The notes below the pieces were generated by a model. It worked only from the letters and a program-made list of their open reading frames with translations. It searched no databases and was not told where the DNA came from. Both the position numbers and the translations under genes were made by a program. From Pogostemon cablin (Eukaryota; Streptophyta; Magnoliopsida; Lamiales; Lamiaceae): 64,000 nucleotides of DNA. Where the stretch lies: NCBI GenBank assembly GCA_023678885.1, contig CM042998.1, positions 2,173,820-2,237,819 of the forward strand, in the 5' to 3' direction. Shown here piece by piece: positions 63,665 to 64,000 of this stretch; position 1 is the stretch's first letter; the number at the start of each line of letters is the position of its first letter.

Positions 63665-64000
63665 TGTCACGCCCCGACCCCAGACAGAGCGCGACAACCG
63701 CCACGTTAACCATAAATTTCATAGAATGGGTGCACTCTACTCCACAAAGTTTATAGAAAACGTAAGGCTTGCTATCAAGTACCTGTAGACTGAACAACTG
63801 ATAACAACGGGTACAACACGAGGACATTATCTCATAAAGTATCAACAAGGATTTACAAAGGTACAAAATTCAACGGTGTAACTTAGTTTAAAGAAAATAT
63901 ACATGAACGATATAACATCGCGAAGGTACAAAAAGAACATCAAGGGGGTCACCAAATATAAACTATACAATCTCGCCAATGAATCCGTCAATTTACATAA
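63665..64000 (-). repeat. 5' LTR of the Ty3 chromovirus (partial)
   Basis: The first 336 bp on the plus strand, cut by the window edge; compared with 56125-56460 above. Confidence 0.93.

Larger units (their letters stand above)
56125..64000 (-). mobile_element. Ty3 chromovirus (Tekay/Del-like), intact in view, runs off the window
   Basis: In minus orientation: the 5' LTR (from beyond 64000 to 63665), primer-binding site, gag, pol with a C-terminal chromodomain, polypurine tract, then the 3' LTR (about 58497-56125). Both LTR copies start TGTCACGCCCCGACCCC on the plus strand. Over the 336 bp visible in both I see one substitution (about 56198 versus 63738). Intact frames and near-identical LTRs mean recent insertion. 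The outer end and target duplication are not visible. Confidence 0.95.

Noticed and set aside
63324..63866. Long minus-strand frame across the Ty3 leader
   Set aside because: It crosses the LTR boundary and primer site and overlaps gag in another frame; the same first part recurs at 56048-56326 simply because the LTR is duplicated.

Overview
The window is plant nuclear DNA. It is AT-rich, with long noncoding gaps, spliced genes with GT-AG introns, Stowaway-type MITEs, and Ty1/copia and Ty3 LTR retrotransposons. Gene content (a plastid GNAT, a PHD-containing ORC1, a miR160-regulated ARF, a plastid PGM-like protein) says land plant. The protein flavour suggests a eudicot, perhaps an asterid, but the species is not resolved. 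No operon, CRISPR array or bacterial feature is present.

Layout: five host genes were rebuilt exon by exon, with every junction checked for phase. DCP2, the mRNA decapping Nudix hydrolase, is on the minus strand at 975-5234 (8 exons, 322 aa). A plastid-type GNAT acetyltransferase is on the plus strand at 8638-10569 (3 exons, 280 aa). ORC1, origin recognition complex subunit 1, is on the minus strand at 13344-19160 (16 exons, 812 aa) with an E2F site 72 bp upstream. A phosphoglucomutase/phosphomannomutase-family protein of the At1g70820 type is on the minus strand at 25557-33445 (17 coding exons, about 619 aa). An ARF16/ARF10-like auxin response factor is on the minus strand at 42370-44251, with a miR160 site and a frameshift that separates its C-terminal PB1 region.

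Repeats fill the rest. A Mutator-like element (19439-21181) has a near-perfect 9-bp target duplication and carries a decayed carboxylesterase fragment, part of it copied into both inverted arms. A roughly 125-bp tandem array with a 4-monomer higher-order period follows it (21375-23110). A Ty3 fragment with one LTR and gag only lies at 38090-41150. A decayed full-length copia element (46195-51515) sits in an (ATT)n tract. At the right edge a very young Ty3 chromovirus (56125 to beyond 64000) lies next to a CACTA-like terminus. Its gag and pol frames are intact but separated by what looks like a 141-bp spliceable intron.

The host genes are unrelated housekeeping or regulatory loci and do not form a cluster. 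The most notable points are the gag/pol intron in the young Ty3 element, the carboxylesterase-bearing foldback MULE, the ARF that has lost its PB1 frame, and a 48-bp duplication that copies an exon edge together with its 5' splice site.
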